This document shows, piece after piece, positions 20,296-34,493 of a stretch of DNA of 64,000 bases. Position 1 is the stretch's first letter. The number at the start of each line of letters is the position of its first letter. A program made the position numbers and the translations under genes. The DNA lies in the NCBI RefSeq assembly GCF_020524765.1, contig NZ_JAIVLR010000003.1:81293-145292 (forward strand), read 5' to 3'. The DNA comes from Qipengyuania gaetbuli. GTDB taxonomy: Bacteria; Pseudomonadota; Alphaproteobacteria; Sphingomonadales; Sphingomonadaceae. The notes under the pieces are model-generated. The model did no database searches. It saw only the letters and a program-made list of their open reading frames with translations, and was not told where the DNA came from.

Positions 20296-20321
20296 GGAAC
20301 GGCCCCGCAGGCTGAACCGTT
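20296..20321 (+). promoter_or_regulatory. Second EcfG-type promoter within the stress cluster
   Basis: GGAAC at 20296-20300, 17 bp, then CGTT at 20318-20321. It lies between the acidic-tail protein (stop at 20293) and the next gene (ATG 20355), giving a leader of roughly 25-30 nt with a GGAG ribosome site. Finding the same bipartite element twice in 1.5 kb of one cluster supports regulation by a general stress sigma factor. Confidence 0.72.
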
Positions 20322-20354
20322 GGTTCGATGCACACCAGATTTCGGAGAAACCCC

Positions 20355-20864
20355 ATGGCAGACAAGGCCACCAACAACGTCACCCCCATCAGCGCCGACA
20401 GCCAGCTCAGCGATGCCGAAAAGCGCGAACAGCTTCGCGCCCGCATCGCTGCAGGTGAACGTCGCAACAGCGAGCGTTCGTTCGCCGACCAGGCGAAGGA
20501 TGTTGCGGACAGCGCAGTCGACTTCGCGAAGAAGCACCCGATAGCTACCGTGGCAGGTGCCGTCGCCGTCGGCCTCGCCATTGGCGCTATGACGCGCCGC
20601 GGTCGCGCGCTCGGTCGCCGCGGCGGCTCGCTGGCAGCCTACGCCGCCGAAGCTGCGATCGCATATGGCCTCTCGATGATCGAAGGTGCTGGCGACAAGT
20701 TCGAGGATTATTCCGACGCTGCCGGAACGCAGGCCCGGCGGTTGAAACGCGATGCCGGTTATCGCCTCGACACCATCGGCGATGCCATCGCCTCGGGCAG
20801 CCGCAAGGTAAGCCGCAAGTCCTCGCGTACGGCGCGTGACCTGAAGGCACGCATCAGCCGCTAA
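20355..20864 (+). CDS. DUF883-like stress protein with glycine-zipper membrane helix
   Basis: A 169-residue protein. Residues 20-55 form a charged helix (DAEKREQLRARIAAGERR), followed by the typical DUF883 transition DSAVDFAKKHPIATVAGAVAVGLAIGAM, in which small residues repeat every four positions as in a glycine zipper. The C-terminal 60 residues are basic with many Arg, Lys and Ser (SRKVSRKSSRTARDLKARISR). This mirrors the first gene of the cluster with the basic part moved to the other end. ATG 20355 follows a GGAG site; an upstream in-frame ATG at 20328 would fall at the transcription start. A strong terminator follows. Confidence 0.78.
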   Translation: MADKATNNVTPISADSQLSDAEKREQLRARIAAGERRNSERSFADQAKDVADSAVDFAKKHPIATVAGAVAVGLAIGAMTRRGRALGRRGGSLAAYAAEAAIAYGLSMIEGAGDKFEDYSDAAGTQARRLKRDAGYRLDTIGDAIASGSRKVSRKSSRTARDLKARISR

Positions 20865-20889
20865 CTCATACGTAATAGCTAGGCTCTAG

Positions 20890-20925
20890 AGCGGCGCGAC
20901 GGGTTTGCCTGTCGCGCCGCTTTCG
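20890..20925 (+). terminator. Rho-independent-type terminator ending the stress cluster
   Basis: A perfect 11-bp stem (AGCGGCGCGAC at 20890-20900 pairing with 20911-20921) with a 10-nt loop, followed by TTTC. The T tract is short, as is common in GC-rich alphaproteobacteria. It separates the EcfG-driven cluster from the DUF4170 gene. Confidence 0.75.
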
Positions 20926-20973
20926 CTATGGGCAGGGCAAATCTCCTCCCCAATTCGGAAAAAAGAACGAACC

Positions 20974-21204
20974 ATGGAAGAAAAAGAGAGCAAGCAGACG
21001 CTCTATCTGGTGATGGGCGGCCGCGTGACCGACCCGCGCAGCATGACCTTTGCCGACCCCGAAAGCATCCACGTCGCCGGCGTCTATTCCAGCTACGACG
21101 ATGCCGAAAGCGCCTGGCGCGGCAATGCCCAGCGCACGGTCGACGATGCGGAAATGAAATACGTCATTGTCCACCTGCACAAGCTGCTCGATCCCGAAGC
21201 CTGA
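20974..21204 (+). CDS. DUF4170 domain protein
   Basis: A 76-residue soluble protein typical of alphaproteobacteria. The core LYLVMGGRVTDPRSMTFADPESIHVAGVY and the YDDAESAWRGNAQRTVDDAEMKYVIVHLHKLLDP tail match the compact alpha/beta DUF4170 family, whose function is unknown. I start at ATG 20974 (MEEKESKQ), 23 codons into a longer open frame. The acetyltransferase gene begins 8 bp after its stop, so the two are likely co-transcribed. Confidence 0.85.
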   Translation: MEEKESKQTLYLVMGGRVTDPRSMTFADPESIHVAGVYSSYDDAESAWRGNAQRTVDDAEMKYVIVHLHKLLDPEA

Positions 21205-21212
21205 TACCGGCC

Positions 21213-21689
21213 TTGGCCTACTCCATCCGCCCCTATCAGGATTCCGATGCCGAGGGGCTGGCGGACGTTTGCCGGGCGGCGATCCGCGGGATCGGGCCGG
21301 AAGCCTATTCGAACGACCAGGTAGAAGCGTGGCTTGCCCGTCACCCGGGCGCCGCGCTCTACCGCGAACGGGTCGCCAATGGCGCGACCATCTTCGTTGC
21401 TGCCGGAGAGGACGACGAGCCGGTCGCTTATGCCCTGCTCGAGCCGGACGGCCATCTCGACCACCTCTACAACCACCCCGCGCACACGCGCAAAGGTCTG
21501 GCACTGAACCTGCTGGCGACTGCCTCGCTCTATGCGCGGCACCACGGGATCAAACGGCTGTACACCGAGGCGAGCGACCTCGCCCGCCCCTCGTTCGAGG
21601 AAGCCGGTTACGTCGCCACCGAAAAGCGCGAGTTCGAGATCGACGGCGTGCCGATCCACAACTGGGCGATGGAAAAGACCGTCGATTGA
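21213..21689 (+). CDS. GNAT-family N-acetyltransferase
   Basis: A 158-residue acyl-CoA-dependent acetyltransferase. It opens with the GNAT beta strand YSIRPYQDSDAEGLADV. The acetyl-CoA site is shifted from the usual Q/RxxGxG/A to HPAHTRKGLALNLL, followed by RLYTEASDLARPSFEEAGY, the standard C-terminal motif. The substrate is unknown. No ATG is available in frame, so the TTG at 21213 after the DUF4170 stop is the most likely start. Confidence 0.82.
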   Translation: MAYSIRPYQDSDAEGLADVCRAAIRGIGPEAYSNDQVEAWLARHPGAALYRERVANGATIFVAAGEDDEPVAYALLEPDGHLDHLYNHPAHTRKGLALNLLATASLYARHHGIKRLYTEASDLARPSFEEAGYVATEKREFEIDGVPIHNWAMEKTVD

Positions 21690-21717
21690 CGTTCGGGCCT
21701 ATGGCCCGGCGCTGCAA

Positions 21718-22185
21718 TCAGATGAATTCGATCTTTTCGACGAGGTAGAACTTGTCGCCCGAAGGGACGGTCACTTCGACTTCGTCATCGACCTGCTTGC
21801 CGATCAGCGCGCGTGCGATCGGCGAGGTGTAGGAAATCCGCCCCTTCGAAGCGTCCGCTTCGGTCTGGCCGACGATCTGGTACTTCACCGGCTTGTCGTT
21901 TTCGTCGAGCAGCGTGACTGTCGCACCGAAGACGACCTTGTCGCCCGAAAGCGTGGTCGGATCGATGATCTGCGCACGGCTGATCTTGTCTTCCAGATCG
22001 CCGATCATGGCCTCTACCTGGCCCTGGCGTTCCTTGGCGGCGTGGTATTCGGCGTTTTCCGAAAGGTCGCCATGCGCACGCGCTTCCTCGATCGCATCGA
22101 CGATCTTCGGACGCTCCGCCCGCAGCACCTTCAGGTCGGCAGTGAGCTTTTCATAGCCCTCGGCCAGCATCGGCACCTTGTCCAT
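21718..22185 (-). CDS. greA: Transcription elongation factor GreA
   Basis: A 155-residue secondary-channel factor that rescues backtracked RNA polymerase. The N-terminal coiled coil holds the tip residues in the segment [20 protein letters not shown], with the catalytic acidic D-x-S-E-N-A-E-Y pattern. The C-terminal FKBP-like domain contains [22 protein letters not shown]. The start MDKVPML at 22185 follows a GGGG ribosome site. It lies about 115 bp downstream of carB on the same strand. Confidence 0.96.
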   Translation of the reverse strand: MDKVPMLAEGYEKLTADLKVLRAERPKIVDAIEEARAHGDLSENAEYHAAKERQGQVEAMIGDLEDKISRAQIIDPTTLSGDKVVFGATVTLLDENDKPVKYQIVGQTEADASKGRISYTSPIARALIGKQVDDEVEVTVPSGDKFYLVEKIEFI

Positions 22186-22299
22186 CGAACCCCAATTCCT
22201 TCCTGCTCGCGCAATCTCCCGGGACAATTCGAGCCCGGTCCGCAAGGTTAGCGGAGCCTCGGTCGCTCGGATGTGTGGGAGATACGCCGTGTGTTCTGG

Positions 22300-25622
<3,323 letters not shown>

Positions 25623-25623
<1 letters not shown>

Positions 25624-26801
25624 TACGCGAGCATTCCCACGAATTTTTCAAAGAGGTAGAAACTGTCCTGCGGGCCGGGGCTTGCCTCGGGGTGGTATTG
25701 CACACCGAAAGCCTTCTTGCCCTTGATCGAAATCCCGCAATTGGTGCCGTCGAACAGCGAGACGTGCGTCTGCTCCACCGTGTCGGGCAGCGTATCGGCA
25801 TCGACCGCGAAGCCGTGGTTCATGCTGGTGATCTCGACGAGGCCTTCGCTCGCTCCCCACTCGCTGCCGACACGCTGGACGGGGTGGTTGGCGCCGCGGT
25901 GGCCCTGGAACATCTTGGCGGTCTTCGCGCCGGCGGCGAGGCCGAGCATCTGGTGGCCGAGGCAGATGCCGAACAGCGGGATGTCCGCATCCAGCAGCCC
26001 CTTGATCACGGGCACGGCATACTGGCCGGTCGCCGCCGGATCGCCCGGACCGTTGGACAGGAACACGCCATCGGGCTTCAGCGAGAGAACCTGCTCCAGC
26101 GTGGTGCGCGCAGGGACCACAGTCACCTTGGCGCCGGCCTTAACGAGGTTGCGGAAGATATTGTCCTTCGCGCCATAGTCGATCGCCACGACATGGGGCT
26201 TGTCTGCCCTACCCTCGGTATAACCGAAGCCGAGCTGCCAGTGGCCGCCGCGCCAGTCTTCCTGTTCGGCGCGCGTCACGGCGGGCACGAGGTCCAGCCC
26301 TTCGAGGCCCGACCATTCGGCCGCCTGCTGCTTCAGCGCTTTCATGTCGAACTGGCCGCGCGGATTGTGCGCGATGACCGCATTGGGAGCGCCCAGCAGG
26401 CGGATACGGCGGGTCAGCGCGCGGGTGTCGACACCCGACAGGCCGATCTTGCCGTGTTCGCGCATCCAGTCGACGAATTCGCTTTGCGCGCGGAAATTCG
26501 AATGCGGGGTCACTTCCTGCCGCACGATGCAGCCGACCGCGCCGAGCCCGCGGCTCTCGTGATCTTCCTCGTTCGCGCCGACATTGCCGATATGCGGGAA
26601 GGTGAAGGTGACGAACTGGCTGTCGTAGGAGGGATCGGTCATCACCTCCTGGTAGCCGGTCATTGCGGTGTTGAAGCAGACTTCGCCCACCGCAGAACCG
26701 GTGGAACCGAAGCCTTTGCCCCAGATGCAGGTACCGTCCGCGAGGACGAGGACTCCCGTCGCGCCTTTGGGTTGCGCGTGCGAGAATGCGGACAGGGCCA
26801 T
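25623..26801 (-). CDS. carA: Carbamoyl-phosphate synthase small subunit
   Basis: A 392-residue glutamine amidotransferase subunit that releases ammonia from glutamine. The N-terminal CPSase domain has [18 protein letters not shown] and [20 protein letters not shown]. The class I glutaminase domain carries the nucleophile in [14 protein letters not shown] near Cys279 and the His-Glu pair in YHPEASPGP near the end. It is divergent from the yqeY gene and leads carA-carB, with greA farther downstream. Confidence 0.98.
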
Positions 26802-26953
26802 TGGGCTCTCCGAGTCAGGGGTTTCCGGCGATGTGTGCTAAGTCCCAGCCGCTAGGGACGTGAGCGAGTCCCGTCAAGCACAAGACTTGGCTTTGTGGCA
26901 GCTTGCCTTACATGGGGCCCGAACCATCCACACATTTAGAGCGAAGAGGCCTC

Positions 26954-27406
26954 ATGCTCCGCGAGAAGATCCAGTCCGAAACCGTCACCGCCATGAAGGC
27001 CAAGGACAAGGACCGCACCGCCGCGCTGCGCCTGATCGCGGCGAAGATCAAGGATCGCGACATCGAACTGCGCACTTCGGACAAGAAGCCGGAAGACGAT
27101 GACCTCGTCACCGACGTGCTGATGAAGATGGCCAAGCAGCGCCGCGAATCGATCGAAATGTACGAAAGCGGCGGCCGGCAGGAACTGGCCGACAAGGAAA
27201 AGGCCGAACTGGCCGTGATCGAGGAATTCCTGCCGAAGCAGCTGAGCGAGGACGAAACCCGCGCCGCGATCGCGCAGATCAAGGCCGACCTCGGTGCCGA
27301 CGGCATGAAAGACATGGGCCGCGTGATGGGGGAACTGAAGGCCCGCCACGGCGCGACGCTCGACATGACCAAGGCCAGCGGCCTGGTGAAGGAAGCGCTT
27401 TCGTGA
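26954..27406 (+). CDS. GatB/YqeY-domain protein
   Basis: A 150-residue protein with the all-helical YqeY fold related to the tail of GatB. The start region MLREKIQSETVTAMKAKDKDRTAALRLIAAKIKD and the centre EEFLPKQLSEDETRAAI are typical, as is GADGMKDMGRVMGELKARHG. Free-standing YqeY proteins are thought to aid tRNA-dependent amidation or tRNA handling. In alphaproteobacteria the gene often precedes dnaG and rpoD, as here. ATG 26954 follows a GAAGAGG ribosome site. Confidence 0.92.
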   Translation: MLREKIQSETVTAMKAKDKDRTAALRLIAAKIKDRDIELRTSDKKPEDDDLVTDVLMKMAKQRRESIEMYESGGRQELADKEKAELAVIEEFLPKQLSEDETRAAIAQIKADLGADGMKDMGRVMGELKARHGATLDMTKASGLVKEALS

Positions 27407-28098
27407 AGCGCCTTCTGCTCCTCGCCGCGCCTTTCGCGCTGGCGGCCTGCGGGACGAGCGAACCGGAACCCGCCCCCTCCCCCACGCCGACGCCTGCGCA
27501 GCCGCGCACGCTGGTTGGCGCCGATCTCGATCTCTCGTTGCTCGGCGCGAAGATCGTCGGGCCACAGGGTCCGGAGGTCGAAACGGTCCTGAGTGCCGGA
27601 AACCGCCAGATCGGCACGATGGTCAGCTTCGTCGCCTGCCCCGAAGGCACGACGGAATGCATTCCGGGCAAGATGCCGGAAGGGACCGTCTACACCTACG
27701 TCCACAGCGTGACGCTGGCCGAAGCGACTGCTGACGAGCCGGAAGCCGCCCCCAGCGAAGGTCCGGAAGTCGTCGAAAGCCCGCCGACCCTGTTCCGCAC
27801 CACGGCCAAGGCCCACGGCTTCAACGCGGCGGTCGGCTATGCCAAGGCGCAGGCTCAGGCGACGCTCGGCAGCGAGGATGCCATCTCGATCACCAGCGAC
27901 GACGGCCAGCTGATCTGGCGCGTGGTCGACGGCAGTGGCTGGAAGCCCGGCACGACGCTCACCTTTTGGTGGCAGTCGACGCTGGCGCCCGACGGTCCTG
28001 CCGATGCCTACCTGCTGGAAGTGGAAGGCAACCAGGCGGTCGCGCGCGGCCCCTTCCCGGCCGAGAAAAAAGCGGCAAGCGCCAAGCCCGCCAACTAG
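27403..28098 (+). CDS. Lipoprotein of unknown function
   Basis: A 231-residue exported protein beginning MKRLLLLAAPFALAAC, a textbook lipoprotein signal, followed by a Pro/Thr/Glu spacer (EPEPAPSPTPTPAQPRT) of the sort that spans the periplasm or cell wall. The domain after it has two cysteines (VSFVACPEGTTEC) and a beta-rich C-terminus with WKPGTTLTFWWQSTL. No family was recognised. The GTG start overlaps the yqeY stop (GTGA), so they are coupled. It sits upstream of dnaG with a 32-bp gap. Confidence 0.78.
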   Translation: MKRLLLLAAPFALAACGTSEPEPAPSPTPTPAQPRTLVGADLDLSLLGAKIVGPQGPEVETVLSAGNRQIGTMVSFVACPEGTTECIPGKMPEGTVYTYVHSVTLAEATADEPEAAPSEGPEVVESPPTLFRTTAKAHGFNAAVGYAKAQAQATLGSEDAISITSDDGQLIWRVVDGSGWKPGTTLTFWWQSTLAPDGPADAYLLEVEGNQAVARGPFPAEKKAASAKPAN

Positions 28099-28130
28099 CG
28101 GTCCGCCCCCTCACGCGATAGGGAGAGGCC

Positions 28131-30032
28131 ATGGCCCTCTCACCCCAATGGCTGGACGAATTGCGCATGCGGACTACCCTGTCCGCAGTAATCGGTCGCA
28201 CCATCCGGCTGACCAAGGCGGGGCGCGAGTTCAAGGCCTGTTGCCCGTTCCACAACGAGAAGACGCCGAGCTTCTACGTCAATGACGAGAAGGGCTTCTA
28301 CCATTGCTTCGGCTGCGAGGCGCATGGCGATGCCATCCGCTGGCTGACCGACCAGCGCGGCATGCCGTTCATGGATGCGGTGAAGGAACTGGCGGCAGAG
28401 GCAGGCATGGAAGTGCCCGCCCCTGACCCGCAGGCCGCCCGCCGCGCGGAAAAGCGCGCCAGCCTCCATGACGTGACCGCTGCTGCGCAGGAATGGTTCG
28501 AAGGCAATTTGAGGGGCGCGGACGGTGCGCGTGCACGCTCCTACCTCTCGCGTCGTGGTTTCTCGGACGCAACGGTGCGCGAATTCGGCTTCGGCTACGC
28601 GCCGGAAGATCGTCAGGCGCTGAAATCCGCCCTGTCGCGCTTCGAAGAACCGATGCTGATCGAGGCCGGAATGCGCATCACGGTCGAGGACAAGGAACCT
28701 TACGACAGGTTCCGCGGCCGCCTGATGCTCCCCATCCACGATGCGCGCGGGCGCGTAATCGCATTCGGCGGACGCATCCTCGATGGCGACAGCAATCCCA
28801 ACGCACCGAAATACTTGAACTCGCCCGACACCCCGCTCTTCGACAAAGGGCGCACGCTCTACAATCTCCACCGCGCCGCGCCTGCCGCGCGGCAATCGGG
28901 CCGGATAATCGTCGTCGAAGGATACATGGACGCGATCGCGCTTGCCAATGCCGGCATCCGCGAAGCCGTGGCTCCGCTCGGGACCGCGCTGACCGAGAAC
29001 CAAATCGAACTGCTCTGGCGACAGGTCGAACGTCCCATTCTGTGCTTCGACGGCGACAATGCCGGGCAGCGGGCTGCCATGCGCGCCATCGAACGGGCAC
29101 TCCCGATGCTGCGCCCCGGCCACTCGCTGTCCATCGTGCGCCTGCCCGCAGGCATGGATCCCGACGACCTCATCCGGGAAAGCGGCGTCGGTGCGATCGA
29201 GGAGCTACTGGCCCGACCTGCCAGCCTGCTCGACACGCTGTGGGAGTTCGAGAAAGCCGCCGCCCCGCTTACCTCGCCCGAAGAAAAGGCCGGACTGAAG
29301 GCGCGGCTGATGCACAATGTCGAGGCGATCCAGCACCCCGACATCAGGGCGCTCTACAAGCGAGAGTTGACCCAGCGGTTTTCCGATTTCGCCTTCCCGC
29401 CGCGCCCCCAGCGCGAGTTCAAGCCGCGCGGCGAATGGAAGAAGGGCGGGTTTCCGGCCGTTTCTCCCCAGCTTTCACGCGAGGCGGAACAGCGCCTCAA
29501 GCGGGCCATCGAAGGCGGCTCGCGCGACCGGCTGGCTAGTGCCGTCATCCACGGCCTGCTGCGCCATCCCGGCGAAATTGCGCGGCATGAAGCTGCCCTT
29601 GCCCGCGTTGCCCAGAGTGACCGAAATGTCGGACCGGCGATAGATTCGCTGCTAGCTGCTGCCGAAACGCTTGATTCGCGGGCCGGATCGCCCATATCGC
29701 TACCAGACGGCCTACCTGCCCCACCGGAAACCCGATTATTCGCCTTTCTCGATGAAGGCACCGACCCAGGTGATGCGCGCGAGGACTTGGCCGAAGCCGT
29801 GTCACTGCTGGTCGAAAGGCCGGCACTCGAAGCCGCGCTCGCTGCTGCGACCGCACGATTCGAGAGCGATCCCGAAGGGGCTTTCGCCGAGCAGCAGCGC
29901 CTGCTGAAGCGAAAGCTGGAATTCGAGGCGCGACTCGGGCAAATGGCAAGCCGCAAGGCCGCTTCGGCGGTTACGAAAGATTCAGAAGCCGCGCAGGATA
30001 CCGGGCCTGCAAGCGGCGATAGTACGGACTGA
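28131..30032 (+). CDS. dnaG: DNA primase DnaG
   Basis: A 633-residue primase that makes RNA primers for replication. The N-terminal CHC2 zinc ribbon is complete: CCPFHNEKTPSF near residue 37 and FYHCFGCEAHGDAI. The Toprim core has IIVVEGYMDAIALANAG and LCFDGDNAGQRAA with the acidic metal ligands. The C-terminal part is the helicase-binding domain. ATG 28131 follows GGGAGAGG. rpoD begins 9 bp after its stop, the classical primase-sigma pairing of the macromolecular synthesis operon, but without rpsU. Confidence 0.97.
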   Translation: MALSPQWLDELRMRTTLSAVIGRTIRLTKAGREFKACCPFHNEKTPSFYVNDEKGFYHCFGCEAHGDAIRWLTDQRGMPFMDAVKELAAEAGMEVPAPDPQAARRAEKRASLHDVTAAAQEWFEGNLRGADGARARSYLSRRGFSDATVREFGFGYAPEDRQALKSALSRFEEPMLIEAGMRITVEDKEPYDRFRGRLMLPIHDARGRVIAFGGRILDGDSNPNAPKYLNSPDTPLFDKGRTLYNLHRAAPAARQSGRIIVVEGYMDAIALANAGIREAVAPLGTALTENQIELLWRQVERPILCFDGDNAGQRAAMRAIERALPMLRPGHSLSIVRLPAGMDPDDLIRESGVGAIEELLARPASLLDTLWEFEKAAAPLTSPEEKAGLKARLMHNVEAIQHPDIRALYKRELTQRFSDFAFPPRPQREFKPRGEWKKGGFPAVSPQLSREAEQRLKRAIEGGSRDRLASAVIHGLLRHPGEIARHEAALARVAQSDRNVGPAIDSLLAAAETLDSRAGSPISLPDGLPAPPETRLFAFLDEGTDPGDAREDLAEAVSLLVERPALEAALAAATARFESDPEGAFAEQQRLLKRKLEFEARLGQMASRKAASAVTKDSEAAQDTGPASGDSTD

Positions 30033-30041
30033 TTGCTCTTT

Positions 30042-32066
<2,025 letters not shown>

Positions 32067-32099
32067 CGCACAGGGAATTCTGAGCCGCTCGATCGAACG

Positions 32100-32765
32100 A
32101 TGGACAGTCTCGAAACAGCGGGTCCCTACTCCTACGCCGATTACGACGAGGCCCCCGACCCGAGCCATCGACCGATGTATCTCGCATCGGTGCTCGAACT
32201 GCTGCGCGAACTGCCGGCAGGGTCGCGTTTGCTGGATGCGGGCTGCGGCGGCGGCGATTTTGCGGTCGGGCTCCACGAGGCGGGCTACGAAGTGCTGGGC
32301 AGTGACGGCTCGCAAAGCGCCATTCGCGCAGCAAGAGCACGCGGGTTCGGAAGGTTCGAACAGGCGTCGCTCTATGACAATTTGCTCGAACCCTTCGGCA
32401 ATCCCGATATCGCGGCGATCGTTTCGGTCGAGGTCATCGAACATCTTTACAGCCCGCTCACCTTCGTACGGCGCGCGCATGAAGCCCTGCCGGATGGCGG
32501 CCTGTTCATCGTCACCACGCCCTATTGGGGCTGGCTGAAGAATATCGCGCTAGCCGTCACGAACCGCATGGACCGCTCGCTCACCGCATTGTGGGAGGGG
32601 GGCCATATTAAGCATTTCTCGCGCGCCACACTGAGCCAGCTGATGGAAGAGAACGGCTTCGAGACGATCGCGTTCAAGGGTGCAGGTGAAACAGCGCGGC
32701 AGCGGCACATCCCCTATTTGTGGAGCGGCATGATGATGGCTTTTCGCAAGTCTGCCCGCACGTGA
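32100..32765 (+). CDS. Class I SAM-dependent methyltransferase
   Basis: A 221-residue methyltransferase. Motif I, the SAM-binding loop, is LLDAGCGGGDFAVGL near residue 45. An acidic residue after strand 2 follows (EVLGSDGS), then the post-II motif IVSVEVIEHLYSP and VTTPYWGWLKN, which resemble methyltransferases acting on lipid or sugar-linked substrates such as UbiG-type enzymes. The acceptor is unknown. It starts 33 bp after rpoD and may be read from the same transcript. Confidence 0.85.
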   Translation: MDSLETAGPYSYADYDEAPDPSHRPMYLASVLELLRELPAGSRLLDAGCGGGDFAVGLHEAGYEVLGSDGSQSAIRAARARGFGRFEQASLYDNLLEPFGNPDIAAIVSVEVIEHLYSPLTFVRRAHEALPDGGLFIVTTPYWGWLKNIALAVTNRMDRSLTALWEGGHIKHFSRATLSQLMEENGFETIAFKGAGETARQRHIPYLWSGMMMAFRKSART

Positions 32766-32897
32766 TCGGCACGCCGTTGTAGCTGACACGCCCGATAGAA
32801 AGACAGGCGAGCTGACGCTTGTCACCAAGCAGATCGTGGAAGAGGAGCCCGTTTTTTCGGGGACGGGGAACCTCGAATCGCCTGTCATAGCCATTAC

Positions 32898-32931
32898 CAG
32901 TCGGGGCTATCTCACTGATAAGCCCCGACTG
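32898..32931. other. Strong hairpin in the gap before the HWE kinase gene
   Basis: A perfect 11-bp inverted repeat: CAGTCGGGGCT at 32898-32908 and AGCCCCGACTG at 32921-32931, with a 12-nt loop. No T tract follows on either strand, so it is not a standard terminator. The 234-bp gap 32766-32999 holds no convincing gene otherwise. It could be part of a small RNA, a leader structure or a protein binding site. Confidence 0.5.
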
Positions 32932-32999
32932 TCGGCACCCCCGGGTCAATCACTCGAAAACATTCGCGTTTTTGCGGGAACCACGCGCTTCCATGACGA

Positions 33000-34493
33000 T
33001 TGCGTGCGGTAAGAGGTCGATACGCCGGACGCACGATCCGGAACGCCTTCGGGGGTAAGCGCATACCGCAACACGTATCAGAAATCGACTTCCGGGAGCT
33101 CCTCGCTAGCTCGCCCAACCCCTATGTCCTGTTGAACCGCGACCTCGAAATCGCCTGGATGAATGACGCCTACCTGCGCGTCACCATGCGGGATCGGGAT
33201 TCGATCGAGGGTCGCAACATTTTTGAAGCATTCCCGAGCGAGGGCGAAAGCTACCGCCAGTTGGCGGAATCCCTCGATCGGGTGCTCCGGACAGGGGAAC
33301 CGGACGAAATCGCGCATATCCGCTACGACATCGCCAATCCCGACGGCACTTTCGACACGCATTTCTGGAGCGCGACCCACACGCCGCTAAAAGGTGACGA
33401 CGGACAAGTCCGGTACATTCTCCAGCATACGGTCAACATTACCGAACTAGAAACACTGCGCCGGACCATCGACGAGGCCGGCGTCGTCGAGCGGGCAAAG
33501 AAGGTAGAGGAACGCTACCGAACCGCGTCGGAAGAGCTGGAACGCGCGCGGATGCTACTGGAACAGGCCCCGGGATTTGTCGCGGTCCTGTCTGGCCCCG
33601 AACATAATTTCGTGCTCGCAAATGCCGCATACCGGCGCCTTCTCGGCGGCCGCAGGCTAATCGGGCGTACGATCGCAGAAGCCCTGCCCGAAGTCGTGGA
33701 ACAGGGCTTCCTGCGCATCCTCGACGAGGTGCGGGCCACCGGAAAACCCTATTTCGGCAATCGCGAACTGGTGACCCTCGTCGACCCGGAAACGGGCAAG
33801 GCGGAGGAATCCCACCTCGAGTTTATCTTCCAGCCCATCAGCGAGAAATCGGGCGATGTCACCGGCATCCTGATCCAGGGATACGACGTCAGCGAAGAGG
33901 TGGAGGCGGAAGAGCGCCAGAAACTGCTCATCAACGAACTCAACCACCGGGTGAAGAACACGCTCGCCATCGTGCAAGGCCTCGCCCAGCAGTCGTTCAA
34001 GACCGACCGGATGGATCATGGCCTTGATGTATTCGCCGCGCGACTTGCCGCGCTCGCCAGCGCGCACAATCTGCTCACCGAATACAACTGGAAAAAGGCT
34101 GACGTCGAAAAGATCGTCCGCCGTTCTCTCGAAGCAACCGCAGGAACCCAGTCGGAACGGTACTCGCTGACTGGCCCCAAGGTCACGCTCGACCCGCAAT
34201 CCGCTGTCGCCCTCGCCATGGTGGTCCACGAACTGGCCACCAATGCCCTCAAATACGGGGCCTTGTCGGACGACAAGGGCTGCATCGCAATCACCTGGGA
34301 CCGCCGGTTCGAGGAAGACGGATCACGTTTGATCTTCGATTGGCGCGAAAGCGGCGGGCCTGCCATCGAAGCGCCGACCCATCGCGGCTTCGGGTCCCGG
34401 CTCATTTCCCGCGCCTTCGGCAATCGCGGCGACTGTGCCGACCTCACTTACCACGAAGACGGCATGCATTGCCGCCTGGAGACGAAACTGTGA
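33000..34493 (+). CDS. HWE-family (HisKA_2-type) PAS sensor histidine kinase
   Basis: A cytoplasmic sensor kinase of about 497 residues with no membrane helix. Two PAS domains cover about residues 30-145 (NPYVLLNRDLEIAWMNDAYL) and 185-305 (LEQAPGFVAVLSGP). The phosphoacceptor box is LLINELNHRVKNTLAIVQGLA with His near residue 314, the HisKA_2/HWE signature common in alphaproteobacteria. The ATPase part has VHELATNALKYGAL and ends GFGSRLI. HWE kinases feed light, redox or general-stress pathways. The only credible start is the TTG at 33000, which lacks a clear ribosome site. It is coupled to the following response regulator (GTGA overlap). Confidence 0.88.
   Translation: MRAVRGRYAGRTIRNAFGGKRIPQHVSEIDFRELLASSPNPYVLLNRDLEIAWMNDAYLRVTMRDRDSIEGRNIFEAFPSEGESYRQLAESLDRVLRTGEPDEIAHIRYDIANPDGTFDTHFWSATHTPLKGDDGQVRYILQHTVNITELETLRRTIDEAGVVERAKKVEERYRTASEELERARMLLEQAPGFVAVLSGPEHNFVLANAAYRRLLGGRRLIGRTIAEALPEVVEQGFLRILDEVRATGKPYFGNRELVTLVDPETGKAEESHLEFIFQPISEKSGDVTGILIQGYDVSEEVEAEERQKLLINELNHRVKNTLAIVQGLAQQSFKTDRMDHGLDVFAARLAALASAHNLLTEYNWKKADVEKIVRRSLEATAGTQSERYSLTGPKVTLDPQSAVALAMVVHELATNALKYGALSDDKGCIAITWDRRFEEDGSRLIFDWRESGGPAIEAPTHRGFGSRLISRAFGNRGDCADLTYHEDGMHCRLETKL

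Noticed and set aside
32977..33001. A further EcfG-type promoter before the HWE kinase
   Set aside because: GGAAC is present but 16 bp later the sequence is GATT instead of CGTT, and it would overlap the start codon.
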